Made by a program: the position numbers and the translations under genes
Part shown: positions 1 to 13,237 of the stretch, in pieces
Layout: each line of letters opens with the position of its first letter
Position numbering within the stretch: the first letter of the stretch is position 1
The notes under the pieces: generated by a model
Databases searched by the model: none
What the model saw: only the letters and a program-made list of their open reading frames with translations
Told to the model about the DNA's origin: nothing
Origin: Phialocephala subalpina
Lineage: Eukaryota; Ascomycota; Leotiomycetes; Helotiales; Mollisiaceae
DNA length: 64,000 bases
Assembly: GCA_900073065.1 (NCBI GenBank)
Contig: FJOG01000009.1
Coordinates: 1,566,267-1,630,266 of the forward strand
Direction: 5' to 3'

Positions 1-1
1 A

Positions 2-1799
2 ACGATCGAGAGTTTGATGATGCTCACGGAATGGCATCCACGCGCCCTTCACTTTCCACCGGCCGAAGCTACTGACGAACTAATGCTTCCATCATACGAG
101 ATATCAGACACGTATAGTACAGATGACGAGGCTGGTGCTCGGCTTCCGAGAGGTGTTGGGGGAAAGAGGATTGAAAGCTGGCTCGAACCTGCTTGGAGAA
201 GTGATCGCATGTGTTGGATGCTTCTGAGCACGGCTATGGGACTTTCATACGAACTTGGTGTTTTCGATAACATCGAGGAGCTATTGGCTGCTGGTGGCGA
301 AATGACCCGACCAGAATACGATGATCAAGCTTATCGAGAGCGAGCTGGGAGGATCAAGAGACTTCTACTGATATATGTCACTCAGCTTGCTGGTCGTCTC
401 GGATGGACTAACATGGTACCTGAAAACTTGCGCGTCACAGATATCGTCTTCGCCCCTCGTAAGAGACGGGCGTCGATAGATGGCAAGACGCCTGAAACTA
501 ATACCTCTGTATCAAACACCTTCAGCTACATCCCCGACCTGGAACTCGATGACCAGATCATTCATTGTTGGGCGGGTATCAGCAATGCTATGCGCATTGG
601 CAATGAGAAGCTGTTCAAGTCAAGACAATATACCACTAAGATCATTCAAGATGGTAGTTACATCGAGCTTCTAAAAGAGTTCCAACCCCTCCTCGCTGGA
701 TGGCGCAAAGAGTTCGACAGATTCCGCTTACCTACATACATGCGACATATTCTGTCCATCGAGTACGAGTATGTTCGGATATATGTCAACTCGCTATCGT
801 TGCAAGCTGTAGTCGAGAGATGTACGAACAATGCGGGCAACAACTCAAACCCTCCTGGGGCTACCGCTAACGGAAATGTCCTCTCACCTGAAACGCAAAA
901 TTACTATGGCAAACTTCCTCTCGCAAGATTAGGTGGCTTTACCAAAGCAGATCAGGAATATGTTCGTGAAGTCGTCGATGGCAGTCGAAGTCTCCTCAGA
1001 ACCGTCGTCGATGGACTCTTACCAGGAGATTACCTCAAGCACGCCCCAGTCCGCAGCTACTTCCGCATCATCAGCGGCGCCATGTTCCTTCTTAAGACCT
1101 TCGCATTGGGAGCTTCCAAAGCCGACGTCGAAATCAGCATAGGGCTAATGGACAAAGCCGTCGACGCCTTACGAAACTGCGTAGTTGACGACGTACATCT
1201 TGGTATCCGCTTCGCAGATCTCCTCGAAACGCTGACATCTCGCCTCCGAAGCCGCTTCATCAGTGCTCCAACTGGTCCTCAACCACCTGAGAGTGTAAGC
1301 AGAAACCGCAGTCCGGTCATGCATCAAGAACCAAATGCAAAGAGAACGAAAGCGGAGCAAGCGGATATGATTCGAGAATGGAATGCTGGGACACCAAATT
1401 ACATGGGCAACACTGGTTCGTCTCACCTTCCTTCCCCTCTTTCCCCATCCGTTCAAAATCCCCTTCCCTACTAATACCACTACAGATCTCAACGTCTCAG
1501 CAACCCCCTTCGACCTAAACTCCGGCTCCTTCTTCCCCAACCCCTCCACCCCCTACAACTCTAACAACGCCGCTCCTGGCTCCGCCTACGGCGACATGCA
1601 AGACGTTTTTGGCTCCGCAACCGGTGATTGGAACGCGGGAGGTAATGAGATGTGGTATCTCCCGCCTGGTACGGCCTTCTATCAGCATATTAATGAGCAG
1701 GGGGTTACGCAGACGGCGGAGGGGGTCAATGTAGGAGGGATGGATCTGTTGGATTTTATGGCTTTGGATAATCCGGGATTTGGGGATGGAGGGTTCTGA
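2..1799 (+). CDS. Zn2Cys6-family transcription factor, C-terminal part (ARO80-like), truncated at the left edge
   Basis: The reading frame is open from the first bases, so the N-terminus and any zinc cluster lie outside the window. Exon 1 runs to 1415. A 70-nt intron (1416-1485, with a CTAAT branch site before ACAG) joins in frame to an exon ending with TGA at 1799. The visible part, about 570 aa, starts with LTEWHPRALHFPP, which I associate with the fungal middle homology region of ARO80-type regulators. It continues with helical regulatory-domain sequence and ends in a Gly/Asn/Pro-rich tail with an acidic LLDFMAL patch that could be an activation segment. The role is inferred from family resemblance: a nuclear sequence-specific regulator, with ARO80 members acting on aromatic amino acid catabolism. 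The ARO80 assignment is tentative; the regulator class is fairly secure. Confidence 0.75.
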
Positions 1800-2730
1800 G
1801 TTGAGAACTTTCTTTCTCTGTGCAGATTCTTGTTTTACTTGGGTGTGATAAGCGTGTACGGGCGTTTGGCGCTTTGCCTTTCTTCTATTTTCTCTTACTG
1901 ACATTTTGGAGATACGAAATCACAGGAAGTACATCGAAGGAAGATTTCTAGAGAAAACCGAACTACCCTTTTCATGTCTTAGTTTCTGTATACACTTTAA
2001 ATGAATCAGTCGCCAATTCCTTCCCTAGCCCAGGTTAGACAAAGTTCCATGTCCCAGACTGAGGTGAGACGAGACATTGACCTTGTACTAAGATTTAGCC
2101 TTACTTTGGAGAGACGGGACGAGCGGGAGAGGCCGCTTCGCTTTGGTGCGGATGGTAGTACGGAGACGAAAGACGAGGGAGTCAGTCTGGGGTACATAGG
2201 GCGGACGTGAGACGGTAGTGTTTACCGTAGCTCTTTTTGAGTTTGTTGAGTTCTTTCGGATAGCATGAGAGGAAATCGAGACGGTAGTTTTGAAGCTATT
2301 GTAACTTCTCCTCACGAAGTGGCGATCTTGCGACGGAAGCTTAAATGACTGAGCTATAGAATAGTGCTTTGAGGGCAGCACAATAAAAGTTTGAGAGAGT
2401 GATGCAAGACAGACTTGAAATGGTTAATGTATGACAGAGAAAGAGGGTATTATTTTGTATTTCATGCAACGATGCACAACGCAACGCAATGATCGAATCC
2501 TAGAGTATCAAGTAAAGCCATGTCCATACCATCTCGCCTGCCACCCAGGAAAACCCAAATCTATGAAGAACGCCACGCTCAAGTCCGAGAAGATCTTCGG
2601 TCGTAATCATCTAATAGTACATTGCTCCCAGATATCCTTCGTGAGAGCACACCAACATAGCAATAGCCAACCGCCATCCTAGCCAATCCTCTCCTCACCT
2701 CAGCCAGTTGTAGATATCGATGGACCAGGA
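1800..2730. other. Intergenic, convergent 3' flanks
   Basis: This stretch lies between two converging genes. Only short unsupported open frames occur, and I see no repeat or RNA signature. Confidence 0.5.
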
Positions 2731-3661
2731 CTATAGGATCTTGTTTTTCCTTAGAACATTTTCGAGAGCTTTAGTATCGAATAACGTATCATCGGGTATC
2801 TGATCAATGATATAAGTCAGGTTCGCAAATAGGTCTCCTTGATTTTTATATGCGAGGATGGCAGGGACGCCAGCGTTGTCGAATTCGATGTCGGCGTAGT
2901 GGACGCGGACGAAGTGGATGCTGGGGTTCATGGGGACGAGGGGGGTGAGGGCGTCGGAGATGAGTTGGGAGACTGGGCACTAGATGGTCATTAGCAACTG
3001 TTCGTATACAGAGAAGGGGAGGGAGATATACCTCAGAATCGTAAACAAAGACCACGACGATGGTATCTCTTGTGACTTTCTCAATAGCATCCAAATATCC
3101 CAATGCGTCGACCTCGTCGAATCTGCCATACCGCCTCACACTGGGACTCGTCCTCCGATTTCTGATGTCTCGTCCTTCGCTCAGTAACTCCTCTCTCCTC
3201 TGCTGCCTCCACCTCTCAATAAACTCCTCATCCTCACTCGCGGATCCCTCCCCGTCATCCTTCAAAAAGCTCATCGTGCTCGCCCTCTTATCCGCCCTCG
3301 AACTATTCTGCCTTGACGAACTCCTCTCCCTCGACGACCTGGACCAACTCCCGTTCTTCCTCGCCTCCTCAAAACTCCTCGCGTCCGCAATGACACCTTT
3401 AACGCCCGTCGTGCGTCCAGAATCAAAGTCTCGGTGCGGGAGGTGCATAGGTCCTCCACGCGGATCAAGGAGTGGCATCCGCATACTTTCTTCTATCTTC
3501 CTACTTCTAAACTCGTCTTCTTCGTCTCTATCTTCTCCTTCTCCCTTACGATCGGATTTATAGTCGTCGAGATCAGAGGGGTGATGTGAAAGTCGTTCGG
3601 AGCGGGAGGCTTTATCTATTATCGAATCAAATTCTTCTTGTGCAGCTGTTCGTGATGCCAT
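2731..3661 (-). CDS. Phosducin-like protein (thioredoxin-fold, PLP1-type)
   Basis: There are two exons: 3661-3032 and 2979-2731. The 52-nt intron (2980-3031) restores the frame across VYDSE|CPVSQL, giving 292 aa. The first ~180 residues are charged and low in complexity (Glu/Arg/Ser-rich). The phosducin thioredoxin-like domain follows, with GYLDAIEKV, VVVFVYDSECPVS, IHFVRVHYADIEFDNAGVPAILAYKNQGDL cut here by the family's usual strand pattern, and a terminal helix. Phosducin-like proteins bind G-beta-gamma and the CCT chaperonin and help assemble the heterotrimer. This fits functionally with the G-beta gene about 3.3 kb away, although the two are not co-directional partners in any operon sense. 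The start at 3661 is the first ATG of the frame. Confidence 0.9.
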
Positions 3662-4429
3662 CTTTCGAGAAGGGGGTGAAGGCCTGAGGGAGGTGTCTTA
3701 TACGTGTCTGTCTATGCGCCGGGACTTGAAGGGAAAGGAGAGGAGGAGAGATCTGAGCTCGCGAGTGGACGGGACCGGTGTGATTCGATTGACAGGGCAG
3801 GGGAGGGTGAGAGAGAGGGGAAGAAGCAAAGCGTGTGTCTTCTGGAAGGAGTGGATCCGAGTTCTCCCTGGTCTTCGCAAAGCAGAAAACCAGGAGGTCT
3901 TGTGCTTGTTGCGGCTAGCCTGAATAGATCTCTAACAAGATACGAACGTTGCCAAGAATAGAAAGTCGCGTGTGGTGATGCCGCATGGGAAAAGGAGGAG
4001 GAGAAGGTGATGTAAGGAGGGTTCGAGGATGTTTCAGCGTAATCTGAGCCTTAGCCCGCGGCTCTATTGCCTTTGCGTTCTCTTTATTCATGGGTTCCCG
4101 GGACTCTTTTCTGCAGTGCCGTGATGAAGGAGTTGTGGCTTTACTTTGGATTGTGGGTTCGTGGCCTATTTTGAGAGGGAAGGTGGGGCTTCGAGGTCGT
4201 CATGTAATGTTCGTGATGTTGTTGATGGGAGATGAAGAGAAGGAAATTACGAAATACTGCGCAGTCAAGAGTACGATTGATATGATGCGTACAAGAATGG
4301 ATCGTTTCTTTTCTTTTTCTCGGTACCTTACGACTGGGATAGGTGCGGATGCAAGCCTGCAATGCCGAAAAGGAGCGTCAGGAGGTGGGGTGCATCACCG
4401 TCGCACAGTTACAGAAAATCTCCAACCGC

Positions 4430-4466
4430 GTCCAAGGTCCAAGGTCCAAGGTCCCAAGGTCCAAGG
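4430..4466. repeat. Short tandem repeat, GGTCCAA-like units
   Basis: About five imperfect copies of a 7-8 bp unit (TCCAAGG) sit back to back, with one unit carrying an extra C. Confidence 0.8.
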
Positions 4467-5182
4467 ATCTGGCTCGCAGAGGTCTCACAGAAGCAACTGT
4501 CAAGTCAACGTCAGGCCTTCTTTTGTTTCGCGCGCTTTCTCCTCTTTTGCTGCTATGTCAGACAGTAGTCAGTTGAAACTTTTGCTGATTTTCTTCCCGA
4601 TCAAGATGTTCGCATGAAAGTTTGCTGTTCGTTCGGATTGTGTGTACTGTGCAGTACCTAGGTATTTCCTGATTCGGACACGGAGGTGATTTGAGATCTG
4701 CCTTTCATACTGTATGAAGTTATATATTAATGCGTTTATGACCGTGGTACCAGGTACCCTTCTTCCAAATACTAGTAAACAATCTATCTAATCAATTGAT
4801 CTGTCCCTAGGTTTCTTTACCTGTCAGAAATACATCACACCAGCAGCAACCCGACTCAGTACTCGAGTCTCACACGTACACAAGACACAACACTCCAAAA
4901 CTCAACCATCCATCTTCCTCTTCGCAACTCCGAGAAATCGAAGATGACACAACAGACTTAAGAGGGCGGTTCCTAGTCCGGCATGTTTTAGCGCCGCCCG
5001 TGAAGCCGTTTCACACGCATAGGTCTGCAGTAGCCAATAGCTACTAACCTTCGGCTGGGACCTTAAAAACTCCAAACATCAAAAAGACCAGTGATCGTGA
5101 CTGCATTTTGTACAAGCCCTTTCCTGGAAGCTCGAGTATCCTGGATTGGGGTTGATGAAGGCCATCTTTTGAAGGATCGGGA

Positions 5183-5470
5183 AGTTCCTTGAAATTATCT
5201 TGGTCATGAGGACACAAGCAACGCCAATTCAGCTGAATCGTGAGCCGAGATGGAGCATCTCGAGACCTATGGTAACATTCGAACTTGGATATACTCTTCG
5301 GAATCTTCGTAGGCATAATTTTCAGGGTCTAGTATGGCCTCATGAAGTCGGAAGGAACGGTAACTCGGTGAGGACGAGACGTTCCTGAAAAGTATCTTGG
5401 TCATGAGAACATCTGCTCAGCTGAATCGTGAAGGAATCGGTGGACCGATGGAACATCTTGAGACCGATCG
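5183..5470. repeat. Degenerate direct repeat of about 90 bp
   Basis: Copy 1 is at about 5183-5272 and copy 2 at about 5379-5470. Both share TATCTTGGTCATGAG, then CAGCTGAATCGTGA, then GATGGA-CATCT-GAGACC in the same order. They are separated by about 105 bp of unrelated sequence. Confidence 0.7.
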
Positions 5471-6950
5471 ATCGTGAGGTTCTTGATACTTAGATGTAGC
5501 TTAGCTTTTGGTACCCTTCCACCCCTTCCTCCTTCTCAACCCTCCAAACTCTCATGGTGAAAACGGGAATAACGAGAACGAGAGCTCAAGCCTCTCCGCG
5601 TACCTACTCTATCCATCACCATCTGCAGCTGCATGCACTCCGTATGCTGCCAAGAGAAGTGGCAATGACATTCCATCCCACAACTCCCTTCCTCCCCTTC
5701 CCTTCCCTTCCCTTCCCGCCAGAACTACCGTCCCCACACCCACAAACGCCCCAAACATTGGTGACGATGTAGGGCTGTAGCTCTGCAGATTGTTGACCAG
5801 GGAGGTACTCGTATATCTCGGGATGTTATCATATCTATAATCCGTACCTCCGTACCGAGTATTCCGTAAAGGTTGGCGCTCGTAGATAAGAAGAAAAGGA
5901 CACCCTGTGAAGGAGAGGCTGGTGACCATAGGTTTTCAGTCTTCATCACCAGACCAAATAATTCATCACCGAATCAAGCATGCTCAAAGCTAAAGTCAGG
6001 AAAGACAACTTCAAGACAACTCGAAAGGCATTCATCAAATCACGCATCACACACCGAACATTCATACACAATTATTTTCTATGGAGGCCGCATCTTAGAC
6101 TATGTTACAAGCATTGTTTGTCCGGTTTGATCCCAGGCCAAGGCCAACGCCAATATCAAAACTTGTAATGAAGTTGACGAAGCAGCACGTACGCGCAACA
6201 AACAAACGCTTCCAGTCCAGTCCTTCCGCAACTGCTTCATCATGAAGAATGACGCACTCCAACTGACTATCTACACATAACCAAGGGGTACCGTGCAGCG
6301 AAGTCCTCTGGAATTTCTTATTTATCGACTTGAACAACCAGCACACACAAAATATTTCGAGACTCCCTGCTCCCACTCCCCAACTCTCCCCCACACCACA
6401 CCATCATCAGCAGCAGACCACCCCCACCGAGACAACTCAAGCTTTTTGTAGTATTGAGCAAAAGAAACGACATGGAGAGAAGGAAAAAGAGGTGCGCAGA
6501 GGGTGATCGATCGATGGGTTGGTGAAGAAGGGGCCTGGAACCACAGATGTCTCGGTAGGATATCATCGCAGGAAGAGCCTGAGCAAAAGGCGCCCCAACA
6601 AAACAGAGAGCAGCAGGCAATGCAATAACGAACCGCCCATACAAACAAAGATATTGGAAAAAGAAGAATTATTCAGCACAGAATCAGATCTCGCAACCCG
6701 CTGACAGGATCTTCACGCTTGGATCCGATCCAAAAGTCCAGCAACGAACACCTGCTTCGCTAAGGCATGGAGTGGTTTCGTAACGTCGTCCAGTATACGC
6801 CCAGTCGCAGAGATTAACAGGGGTATTAGGTATCGTGTGAGAGTGATTAAAGGAGTGGTAGATGTGGTCGCGTTTCGGTGGATATGGAGCCTCGAATTGC
6901 TCTGCACAAGTCGATTGGGGAATCCGTCCGCAGTCGTCGGTGTATACACC

Positions 6951-8257
6951 TCACATGGCCCAGATTTTGAGCTGCAGAAAAGTTAGCTAGAGCTTGCAGA
7001 TATGCCGAGGCTGAACATACCAATGAATCCCACGATCCAGTGCACAAACTCATGCCATCGTTACTAACACCCAAACAACTGACTCGGTTATCATGGCCGA
7101 CCAGCGATCCAACCTTCTCCCCTCTGGTGATATCCCAGACCTAAGTTCAATGTCAGTTTCTGCCTTGTGCCCCAAAAATTGTGGTCTGCCTTACTTTGCA
7201 CTCGAAATCATCATACCCGGCGAAAAGGAGTCTGCCAGAAACGGAAGTTGCTACGGAGGTGATACCGCAGAGGATAGCCTCGCTCTGTGGTTTGTCAGCA
7301 TTGATCCCATCCAATCGAAAGTGAAACGTACGCCGTATTGATTCAGCTCTCGGTCTGCTCTGATATCGAACAGTCTGCAGGTTGCATCATCGGAGCCAGT
7401 GACGAATGAGTGGCCATCTGGGAAGAATTGGATGGCGTTGATGTCAGATTCATGTCCAGCGAAGGTCTGGACAGCCTTGCCGGCACGGATATCCCACAGC
7501 TTGGCGAATGCATCGCAAGCACCCGATACGAAGGTGTTCTGGTTGGTAGGGTTGATGCTGATGCTCATAACATCACCCAAATGGTCTGCAAACTCTGTGA
7601 CCTTTGATCCCGTCTCAACGTCCCACTTCATGCAAGTCATATCGCCGGAGGAGGTGAGGATACTTCGGTCGTTGATGAATCGACAGCAGGAGAGGTATCC
7701 GGAGTGACCTGAGAGTTCCCTGGCAACACGAGTTGGTCCATCGCGGTTCGAGTTGAGGTTGTAAATCGAGCAAATGTTATCAAGACCTCCGCAAGCAACA
7801 TAATTTCCACTGGGGGCATAGGCGCAGGTCATGACCCACGATGATCGGAGAGGAATGGCATGAACTTTGTTTGTGGTGTATGCATCCCAGATGATCAGCT
7901 TTCCATCTTGCGAAGCTGACACCAAATGTCTCCTATCCGTTGACCAGTGCATGGCGTAAATTTTTGCGAGATGTCCTTTCAACGTCTTCCGTGTCTTCAT
8001 CATTTGGTTCTTGGGTAGAGCTTCCTGTTGACTCCTGGCAATGCCAGAGACTAGATAAAACCATTAGTACATGTCTGCGGTCTCTGCGCATTGCGAGCTT
8101 TCGCAATTGGGGTGAGCTCCTGAAAGGTCGGCCACTCACGCGTTCCATCAGCCAATTCATCCTTCTTTCGCTTTATCCTATCCTTCAGATTCTCAGCTTC
8201 ACGGCGGGCTTGCTGGATGCGCGCCTGCATCTGGTCGGGAGAGACTTCGTTCGCCAT
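6951..8257 (-). CDS. gnb1: Heterotrimeric G-protein beta subunit (GNB-1/SfaD type)
   Basis: Five exons: 8257-8140, 8050-7332, 7284-7195, 7140-7021 and 6971-6951. Introns are 89, 47, 54 and 49 nt, and every junction keeps the frame, giving 355 aa. The N-terminal coiled coil ([20 protein letters not shown]) that binds G-gamma is followed by seven WD40 blades. Highly conserved stretches include [58 protein letters not shown] and [12 protein letters not shown]. The last exon codes for only six residues. The role is known from the family: the G-beta-gamma module at the plasma membrane signals development, mating and pathogenicity in filamentous fungi. The protein ends in WAM rather than the WAY I expect from relatives. 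Confidence 0.97.
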
Positions 8258-9876
8258 GTCGGTGGTGGTGGAGGAAAGCAATTGATTTGGAAGCTGAGGT
8301 TGCTGTGTCGTCGACGTCCGGGAGTCGAAATGAGGCTGGGTAGGGGGGTGCGCCAAACGGAAGATAGCTCCCCGAGGCTGTTGACTGTGGTCGGGCAAAC
8401 AGCTGTCGACGGTCACCTGAGAACGCTTCGTCGCTCTCGATGGCACAGTCGATGCAGCAGAGGGGATGTCGATGGCTCAATTGAAGGAGTGTTGTTGCGG
8501 CTTGACATTCAGGAAGTTGGGAGTCGGGATTGGGTCTGAGTGGAAGGGTCGATTGTGGAGGTGCAGCGCTGCTTGCTTTTCCAGACCGTACTAATTTAGC
8601 CGAGCTTGGGCTAGCGAACGACGAACGAGGAGCGAGGAGCGAAGAGCTTCCAGGAGCGCCGCCTCTTCTGGTCTCTCGACAACGATGAGGAGGATGCACT
8701 GCTGCTAGCAGACCGATAGTCTACCTCTACCCAGCCTTTACTTTTCAGCACGACTCAACGTTCCGTTCACAAGGCGTCGATAACGTTCTGGGGGACGGCA
8801 GAGCGCAGGCAGGCCAGCACAGTTGCAACGGTGCATCGCAGAACATTCTCTGGCAGATCTCTCGACCTTCCGTGCGATGAGGAATCCCTTCGCCGCACAT
8901 CTCACACGCCCCCAAATGTCCAAGCGGTGCACTGTACTCCCTGCAAACGAGGTGCCTACGATGCCTACAGTACAAGCCCGGGGAGAGGAGCGTGCTGCAC
9001 CAGCACAGGGAGTTTCCACTTTCCCTTTTATCGTCTCATGCAGCGGAAGCATGGGTGGATGCGATGGCAAGATGGGGACACATTAAATTACGATGCAGCT
9101 GCAATCAACAGGGCACAACACGAAAGGGGCCACCGCCGGTCGGTACTCGCTTTGCCTGAAACATCCCATGGACCAGAGGAGAGGAACAAATGTTGCACTG
9201 CTGTGCACCTCAATATTCTTGTACCGGTATTATTCTGATAGACGAAATAATCATATTCCCCTCGATTACCCTCTTCGTGATTAAGCTCCATGTCAGGTAT
9301 CGAGATCGCCCAACTAGCAGCTACCCATTCGCCAGAGCACCCACCCTTTACTCGTACGGTGCCCTCTTTGCCCTCTTCGCCCTCTCCGCCGACCCACGAA
9401 GCCTCATGTGCCGCAGATGAACCAATCTTCTATCGGACCAGACGAACACCTCCATCTCCTGCTCGGGGGGGCCAAGTCTCATCCGCAATTGCGCCACGGC
9501 ATCCCCAGAAAGAAACAGGGAACGGAGATTTAAATTCTTCACGCCGATACACTTCACCCAACCCAGGAACCCACGACCGAACTGCACAGCAAGACATTTC
9601 TTTGTCCCCTTGCTACGGCTTCATGATCAGTGTTCAAGTTATTTGAGAAGTTTGAGGTGCTCGGTCGGTCTCAGCCAAACTGTTGATAGGTCCATCTCCC
9701 CTCTTCCCGTCGGGACACAAAACTCTCTTCCAGCGCTCCACCGTCCACTCTTGAAGATCCTGATGCCGTAAGCAGTCCCGAGAAACATTCCAATCAATAG
9801 TCTCACCTCCTCATCGGTACTCGTCATTTCCAGAAACACCCAATCTTCAACCGCCCCCCAAGAATAAATTTCCAAA
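8258..9876. other. Divergent intergenic region between G-beta and ADA-like genes
   Basis: This is the shared upstream region of two divergently transcribed genes. Both strands have short open frames, but none carries a recognisable motif or a convincing start context. Confidence 0.5.
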
Positions 9877-11400
9877 ATGGACTTTAAAGCCCTGCCCAAA
9901 ATCGAGGTGAGCCGTCATTTAAGATATGCATATCATCCACGCCATAGTGCAGCCGCGTCAAACGCAATATGTCCAGCTGCACTAGTGGATGCGGGATTGA
10001 TTAATTACATCGCATTGATTGACATAAGGCTGAGAGTTGACCGTTGATCTTGATTATAGTTGCATGCACATTTGAGTGGGAGTATTTCTCGACAATGTCT
10101 TCATGAGATTTGGGTCCTGAAGAAGGAGAGGGGGGAGACGGAGCTGGAGGATCCTTTGATTGAGATGCCTGAAGGTAAGCATGATTATGATTTGGATACG
10201 TAAGTGCTTCCCTGCGTTTAATGTTAGATTTTTACGACGCTGGTCGAGTGATATAATGGATCGAGATGAAGATATACTTCCAACGCCTAGCTCTGAAAAT
10301 CGGGTCACTGGACCCTACGAATCATTCCCAAAACCCAAGCTGACCACCACTCCCTCATCCAGCTTCTTCCCCCTCTTCTCCCGCTACATATACGGTCTCT
10401 GCAACGACCGGGCCTCCCTAGTCTACACCACCAACTCCGTGCTCTCAGACTTCGCCGCCGATGGCGTCGTCTACCTCGAGCTCCGTACAACACCACGAGC
10501 CATAGCCTCAGAAGGGATGAGGAAAGATGACTACGTCCAAACAGTCCTTGACTGTATCTCAACCTCCAACAAATCTTCAACCCTAAAAACGAATTTGATT
10601 CTCTCAATCGACCGCCGTAATGACCTTCCGACTGCTATGCAGGTGGTTGAGCTCGCGACTAAGTATCGAAATCAAGGAGTCGTCGGCATCGACCTCTGCG
10701 GCGACCCCGCGGCTGGTGACGGTAACTAAACCTTTTCTTCACCTCATTCGCCTTTACATCTTGAGAAAACCATCATGCTCATGCGTCGTAGTGTCTCTTT
10801 TCCGACCAGCCTTCGAAGAAGCCAAAAAGCGTGGCATCAAAATAACAATCCATTTCGCAGAAGCGCCGAACACGACTACGCCTAACGAGCTGACCAATTT
10901 GCTCGAATACCAGCCGGATAGGATAGGCCATGTGATTAACGTTCCAGATGATGTGAAACAGGAGATTGTGAGGAGAAAATTAGGGTTGGAGTTGTGTTTG
11001 AGTTGTAATGTGCATGCGAAGATGATTACGGGTACTTACTCAGATCATCATTTTGGGTGGTGGAGGGAGACGGGCTGTCCGATCGCGCTCAGCGTAAGCA
11101 AGCCTCCTTTCCTTCCCCTGTGAAAGGTGGTGAAGTGGTGGAGAGATGACTTTTTGACTTAATAACTTCTCGCCCTTTTTATTGTGGGGAAAACTGAAGA
11201 GAAAATGAAAAAGCTAATCAAAACAGACCGACGACGTAGGAGTCTTCGGAAGCACTCTCTCAAACGAGTACAGACTCATAGCAGAACATTTCGATCTAAA
11301 TAGAAAGGAGATTTGTGACCTAGCTCGGGGAGCTGTGGAGGTGATTTTCGGGGTTGAGGAGGAGAAGGAGAGGTTGAGGAGCATGATGTGGAGGGAATAG
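9877..11400 (+). CDS. Adenosine deaminase-like protein (ADAL / N6-methyl-AMP deaminase type)
   Basis: Five exons: 9877-9906, 10060-10199, 10363-10721, 10792-11093 and 11227-11400. Introns are 153, 163, 70 and 133 nt. All phases agree and the product is 334 aa. The metal-binding HAHLSGS motif lies at the exon 1/2 junction (KIE|LHAHLSGSISRQ). ITIHFAEAPN supplies the HxxE pair, RIGHV follows, and STDDVGVFG carries the catalytic Asp pair. This pattern and the length match the ADAL branch rather than classical adenosine deaminase; the branch removes methylated amino groups from N6-modified AMP. The first exon is only ten codons. It is placed by the need for residues just before HAHLSG and by a clean GTGAGC donor. 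Confidence 0.92.
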
Positions 11401-13237
11401 CTTCAGGGGGGTAGGGGTGGGAGGGGTAGGGGGAGAGGTTGAGGGGTTGGATTCGGGTGGTTGGAGTAGATGTGGAAGGAATAGATGAGTTCGTGAAGCC
11501 GCCCAGTGGGCTGTGGAGTGTGTTGTCTTGTGAAATTCTGCGTATGGGATTGTAAATGGAATTGTGAGTGTGATCGTGATTGAAGAGATTGCCGTAAAGG
11601 GTAAATGGATTCATCAGTCTGCCAAGTGGACATACGGTGCGGTGCCTTTTGCTTGTCTTTGCCTCTCCGTTTTTAATATGTATTTGGAATTGGGGCTGTG
11701 ATTGGAGATGTTGACTTTGAAGAGAAATACGAAGACGTGCGTCTGCCTAGTAGGCAATGTTGAAGAACTTGTGGAGTTTGCTTGTCTGCTTTGCACTTGC
11801 GTTAAGAATCAGAGCTGTTGCTAGAAACGAGGATGAACACAAGCTTGCAAAGTGGTAGGTAACATTAAAGAATGCCTAGGTTTTGCTTGAACATCCTGCA
11901 CTTGCAGTTGGAATCGAGCTGGGAATCGAGGATGTCCTAAGCATAATTGGTGATAAGAAACAATTGTAACAAGTGCAAGAAGTAAAGCGTCGCTTCGATT
12001 TTTACTTCGCCACCTCAAACTTCAACCCGAACTTGCGATCGTTACCAATATTCGGGCTCTTGAGGTATGGGAAAGTAGCTGCTGGAGCCAATTCCTCTAT
12101 TTGAACCATGAAACTCTGAGGCAGCCTCACAAGAAATGAGGAGGTTGGGAACGCCCGCTGGTTCGTGGCCTCGTACTAGGAACACCCAAAAACCAATTCT
12201 TGAGTCTTCTTTCTACTACGAGGAAGATGTTGAAGTGATATTCAATGGACTTGAGTACCTGCAAAGAATTGTTTTAGATGCGACAATGCGGTAAATCTGC
12301 AATTCTTGATGCCATGGCGTTTTCGGAAAGTTGTGCCTTGAAATTGTTGATGCCTGATATCGCATCACGTGCAGTTGAACATCATATCATGATGCATCGC
12401 GACACCGCAGCATGAGCGAGAATTAACGAGCACTAGTAATGTGTCTTCAGTTCTAGAACGGGTGAAGATGAATAATACAATCATATCGTTGTTGGTGTTC
12501 TGATGCAGTTCCACCATGAAATTTATGCCAAGACTTCCCCTATTCTAAGCGAATGTCCAACAACATCCAGGACATTCATGTCGAAGACGAAGTTTCTGAA
12601 CGCCACGAGAGCGTGTGGCAATTGATTCTTTGCGTGTAGGATGTCCAATTGAATGTAAAGAGATCGCGTAGAGCAAAATTGTTCGGTCGAATCAGTGTCG
12701 CGGACATCTGTGAAGTGTTAAGCAGACCGCGTTCTCAACCTCCCCGCTTGCGTTGAGCTCTCCGAATCAATTGCACTGGGGAGAGAGAATTGGTCACCAA
12801 TACCACGAAGCTCTGCCACATTTTAATCTTGAGGTGGTCTACTTTTTCTTAATTGTGTCAAGTCTAGATATTGAAATTGCTGTGAACGTATGCATTGTAA
12901 GACGAGTTCGGCTCGATCCAAGAACTTGAGCAAGCTCATAAAGTGCAATTGCTGCGCGTAAAGGTCCTGAGATGTTTCTACCATAAGCAACGTGTTGTGG
13001 TACTTCTTATTGCAGCTATAACGATATTATTGAAGCTGAGCTCGAAACGCGTCGAAGCTGTTGCACCGTTTCCACCCGCAAGGTTGAGGATATCTACAAC
13101 CTCACCTTCAGTCAGCCGCCCACGAACAATATTTTTTCCGCACAAACCGCTAGTTATTTAAACCCTCCTTCGACCACAGCCTCTTGATTCTTCTTCTTCC
13201 AACTACAACACACGACAACTTTTCACAATTCCCCAAT
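11401..13237. other. Intergenic region
   Basis: About 1.8 kb is full of stops in all frames. I see no coding, RNA or repeat signature apart from scattered A/T-rich stretches. Confidence 0.5.

Larger units (their letters stand above)
3662..6950. other. Long intergenic region with simple and degenerate repeats
   Basis: About 3.3 kb has no gene I can support. It holds a short tandem GGTCCAA-type repeat near 4430-4466, a degenerate direct repeat (about 5183-5272 and 5379-5470), and a CCCTTC-rich pyrimidine run near 5690-5718. Open frames such as 4090-4617 lack splice logic and family motifs. Confidence 0.5.

Noticed and set aside
3060..3563. 167-codon plus-strand open frame
   Set aside because: Antisense shadow of the phosducin-like gene's charged exon.
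4090..4617. 175-codon open frame with Arg/Ser-rich end
   Set aside because: Contains the short tandem repeat, has no motif, homologous look or splice partners.
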